From the NCBI GenBank assembly GCA_050261415.1, contig JBLNDG010000199.1, positions 1-16,108 on the forward strand: a stretch of 16,108 bases of DNA, read 5' to 3'. A program made the position numbers and the translations under genes. The notes under the pieces are model-generated. The model had not been told where the DNA came from. It was given only the letters and a program-made list of their open reading frames with translations, and made no database searches. The DNA is from JBLNDG01 sp050261415. GTDB taxonomy: Bacteria; Bacillota; Clostridia; Lutisporales; Lutisporaceae. Of this stretch, positions 14,613 through 16,108 are shown piece after piece. Each line of letters opens with the position of its first letter. Within the stretch, counting starts at the first letter, position 1.

Positions 14613-16108
14613 TTATCTTTGCACAAGCTTCATGCCGGTGCGGAGCATTTCCTTTCCCAGCTTATATTGAGCATTTCTAATAGAGTTCATGTTTTCCAAT
14701 ATAAATCTATCCAATCTTTCCATTTCATTGCTCATATCGTATGATTCCTTTGCATTATACAGCTTCATGTAAAACTCATAGTTGAAGTCGGCGATTTCCT
14801 TCCTTCTGTTATTTACGAAATTACTAAAACCTTCTATAGCGTCTATGACACTGTCATCCCTGTATTTCCATCTAAGCCTGGTAATAAATGTATGTATGAT
14901 GATATCGAATATTTCAAAATCCCATACAGAATTGAGTTTCAGAAACTCTCTGCATTTTTGAGAAAACTCTTCTACCTCGGGGCTGACAAAGTTATATTTG
15001 TACATGCCGTCCTCAATATCATAGTCCTTCTTTAAAAGCTTATCCCTAAGCAGCTTTTCTTCCATCAGCGTCCCCGGATATACTTCCAGCTGCCAGAAAT
15101 AATGCCTGATTACTTGTCCGATTCCAGTATCGTGAAGAAATTTGGCATTATCGTATATGTCTTCCATAACTGAATAGGGATGTATCATTATGAAACCAAA
15201 GGTCAAGTAAATATCAGGAAACTTTTTAAATACATTCAGTGCATTCCAATTGTCCTCAATGGTCGCTCTCTTGTTTAGAATTCGAAGCCCTCGTTCATTC
15301 CCCGACTCAAAGCCAATATTCACCTTCTCAAGTCCTGACTTTACTAACAGCTCCAAAGTATCCATGTCATTCTCATTCCAGTTTTCAGCCCTAAAACAAC
15401 AGTTATAATAGATCTCAATATTACGGTTCTGTATCTCTTTTGCAATGGCTCGGATCCGCTCCTTCCCTTCCGCTCCTGGATCTTCAAAGCTTGAATCCAC
15501 AAAGTCAAAGGTATGAAAATTATACAAATTCACAATTTGCTCTATTTCATCTACTATACTCTTAGGACTTCTGCCCCTCCAACGCGGTCCCTTTTGCTTC
15601 CTCCCGACAAAGGAACTGCAAAACCCGCAGTTGCCCAAGCATCCCCTGCTTGTAGAAATCCTAATATATTGAAATCTATTATCATGCATGTTGAACTGAT
15701 CCCTTGCCGGTAAAGGCAAGCTATCTAGATTCTCAATAAGCTCTCTTTCCTCATTTACCCTCACTTCCCCTTTATCACGGTACATAATTCCCTTAATAGT
15801 TGAAAGCTTGTTATTACCTTCAATGCACTTTATTAGTTCATATAACGTGATTTCTCCCTCACCATAAACAATAAAGTCTATCTGCTTATAGTCTCTGAGT
15901 ATCTCTTTTCCTCCAAATGTCGCCATATGTCCGCCACAGATTGTTATAATGGACTCATCATGTGCTTTTATCCATTTAGCCAATTTAAGAACATGTTTCA
16001 TAGTGATGCAAGTTGTGGTAAAGCCAACCACCTCAAACTTTCCATCCAGAAGCACCTGAAGCTTATCTTGGCTGTCAGTAGCTACAAATTCAAATATGCT
16101 GACATTGT
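14613..16108 (-). CDS. Cobalamin-binding-domain radical SAM enzyme, 5' partial
   Basis: The frame is open to the right window edge, so the true start lies outside; a GTG at 16055 is only an internal codon. The visible 497 residues begin inside a B12-binding-type Rossmann domain (VVGFTTTCITMKHVLKLAKWIK, ICGGHMATFGG, DFIVYGEGEITLYELI). The radical SAM domain follows, with the [4Fe-4S] motif CLGNCGFC (CxxxCxxC, about 15618-15641) and later VNIGFESGNERGL. This is the layout of class B radical SAM enzymes, many of which methylate unactivated carbon or phosphorus, while some rearrange rings (OxsB type). The last 150 residues are helical and not recognised. It lies 33 bases upstream of the carbamoyltransferase fragment, so the two are probably cotranscribed. 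A tailoring role on the peptide or on a building block is likely; the substrate is unknown. Confidence 0.87.
   Translation of the reverse strand, partial: NVSIFEFVATDSQDKLQVLLDGKFEVVGFTTTCITMKHVLKLAKWIKAHDESIITICGGHMATFGGKEILRDYKQIDFIVYGEGEITLYELIKCIEGNNKLSTIKGIMYRDKGEVRVNEERELIENLDSLPLPARDQFNMHDNRFQYIRISTSRGCLGNCGFCSSFVGRKQKGPRWRGRSPKSIVDEIEQIVNLYNFHTFDFVDSSFEDPGAEGKERIRAIAKEIQNRNIEIYYNCCFRAENWNENDMDTLELLVKSGLEKVNIGFESGNERGLRILNKRATIEDNWNALNVFKKFPDIYLTFGFIMIHPYSVMEDIYDNAKFLHDTGIGQVIRHYFWQLEVYPGTLMEEKLLRDKLLKKDYDIEDGMYKYNFVSPEVEEFSQKCREFLKLNSVWDFEIFDIIIHTFITRLRWKYRDDSVIDAIEGFSNFVNNRRKEIADFNYEFYMKLYNAKESYDMSNEMERLDRFILENMNSIRNAQYKLGKEMLRTGMKLVQR

Noticed and set aside
14613..16055. GTG at 16055 as the start of the radical SAM gene
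   Set aside because: The frame stays open for 17 more codons to the window edge, no ribosome site precedes the GTG, and the cobalamin-binding domain would be cut in half.

Overview
The window looks like low-GC Firmicutes DNA, most likely a clostridial or related spore-former. Evidence: AT-rich composition (roughly 40% GC by eye), purine-rich Shine-Dalgarno sites, a Sfp-type phosphopantetheinyl transferase, a Bacillus-type chorismate mutase/DAHP synthase fusion, and a fragment of a CotJC-like manganese catalase at the left end. No species can be named from the sequence alone.

Every supported gene is on the minus strand, so the locus reads from the right edge to the left edge. The order is: a cobalamin-binding radical SAM enzyme (5' end outside the window); a stand-alone carbamoyltransferase C-terminal domain; a 3,494-residue nonribosomal peptide synthetase (NRPS); chorismate mutase/DAHP synthase; a Sfp-type phosphopantetheinyl transferase; 3-dehydroquinate synthase; and a 5'-truncated cotJC fragment running off the left edge. 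Gaps are 153 bases at most and two genes overlap by ATGA, so most of the window could be one or two transcripts. A possible promoter sits just before the NRPS. No stretch above 300 bases lacks a gene, and I found no tRNA, rRNA, CRISPR array or insertion sequence.

The NRPS is the core. I read it as C(degenerate)-A1-T1-C2-A2-T2-C3-A3(degenerate)-T3-BtrH-like. A1 carries the exact serine code known from EntF. A2 has a code close to the lysine code of bacitracin synthetase. A3 has lost its P-loop and its A10 lysine, and C1 has lost its catalytic histidine. There is no thioesterase, reductase or epimerase. The chain ends in a papain-like Cys/His domain resembling BtrH, the acyltransferase that moves an acyl group from a carrier protein onto the amino sugar in butirosin synthesis.

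Inferred joint role: the PPTase primes the three carrier domains, the NRPS joins Ser and a Lys-like residue, and a third unit of unknown origin may be loaded on T3 in trans. The BtrH-like domain would then pass the chain to an acceptor. The two early shikimate enzymes suggest a dedicated supply of a dehydroquinate- or chorismate-derived unit, yet neither readable A domain looks aromatic. The radical SAM enzyme and the carbamoyltransferase fragment would be tailoring enzymes. The product cannot be deduced, and the combination does not match any pathway I can name.
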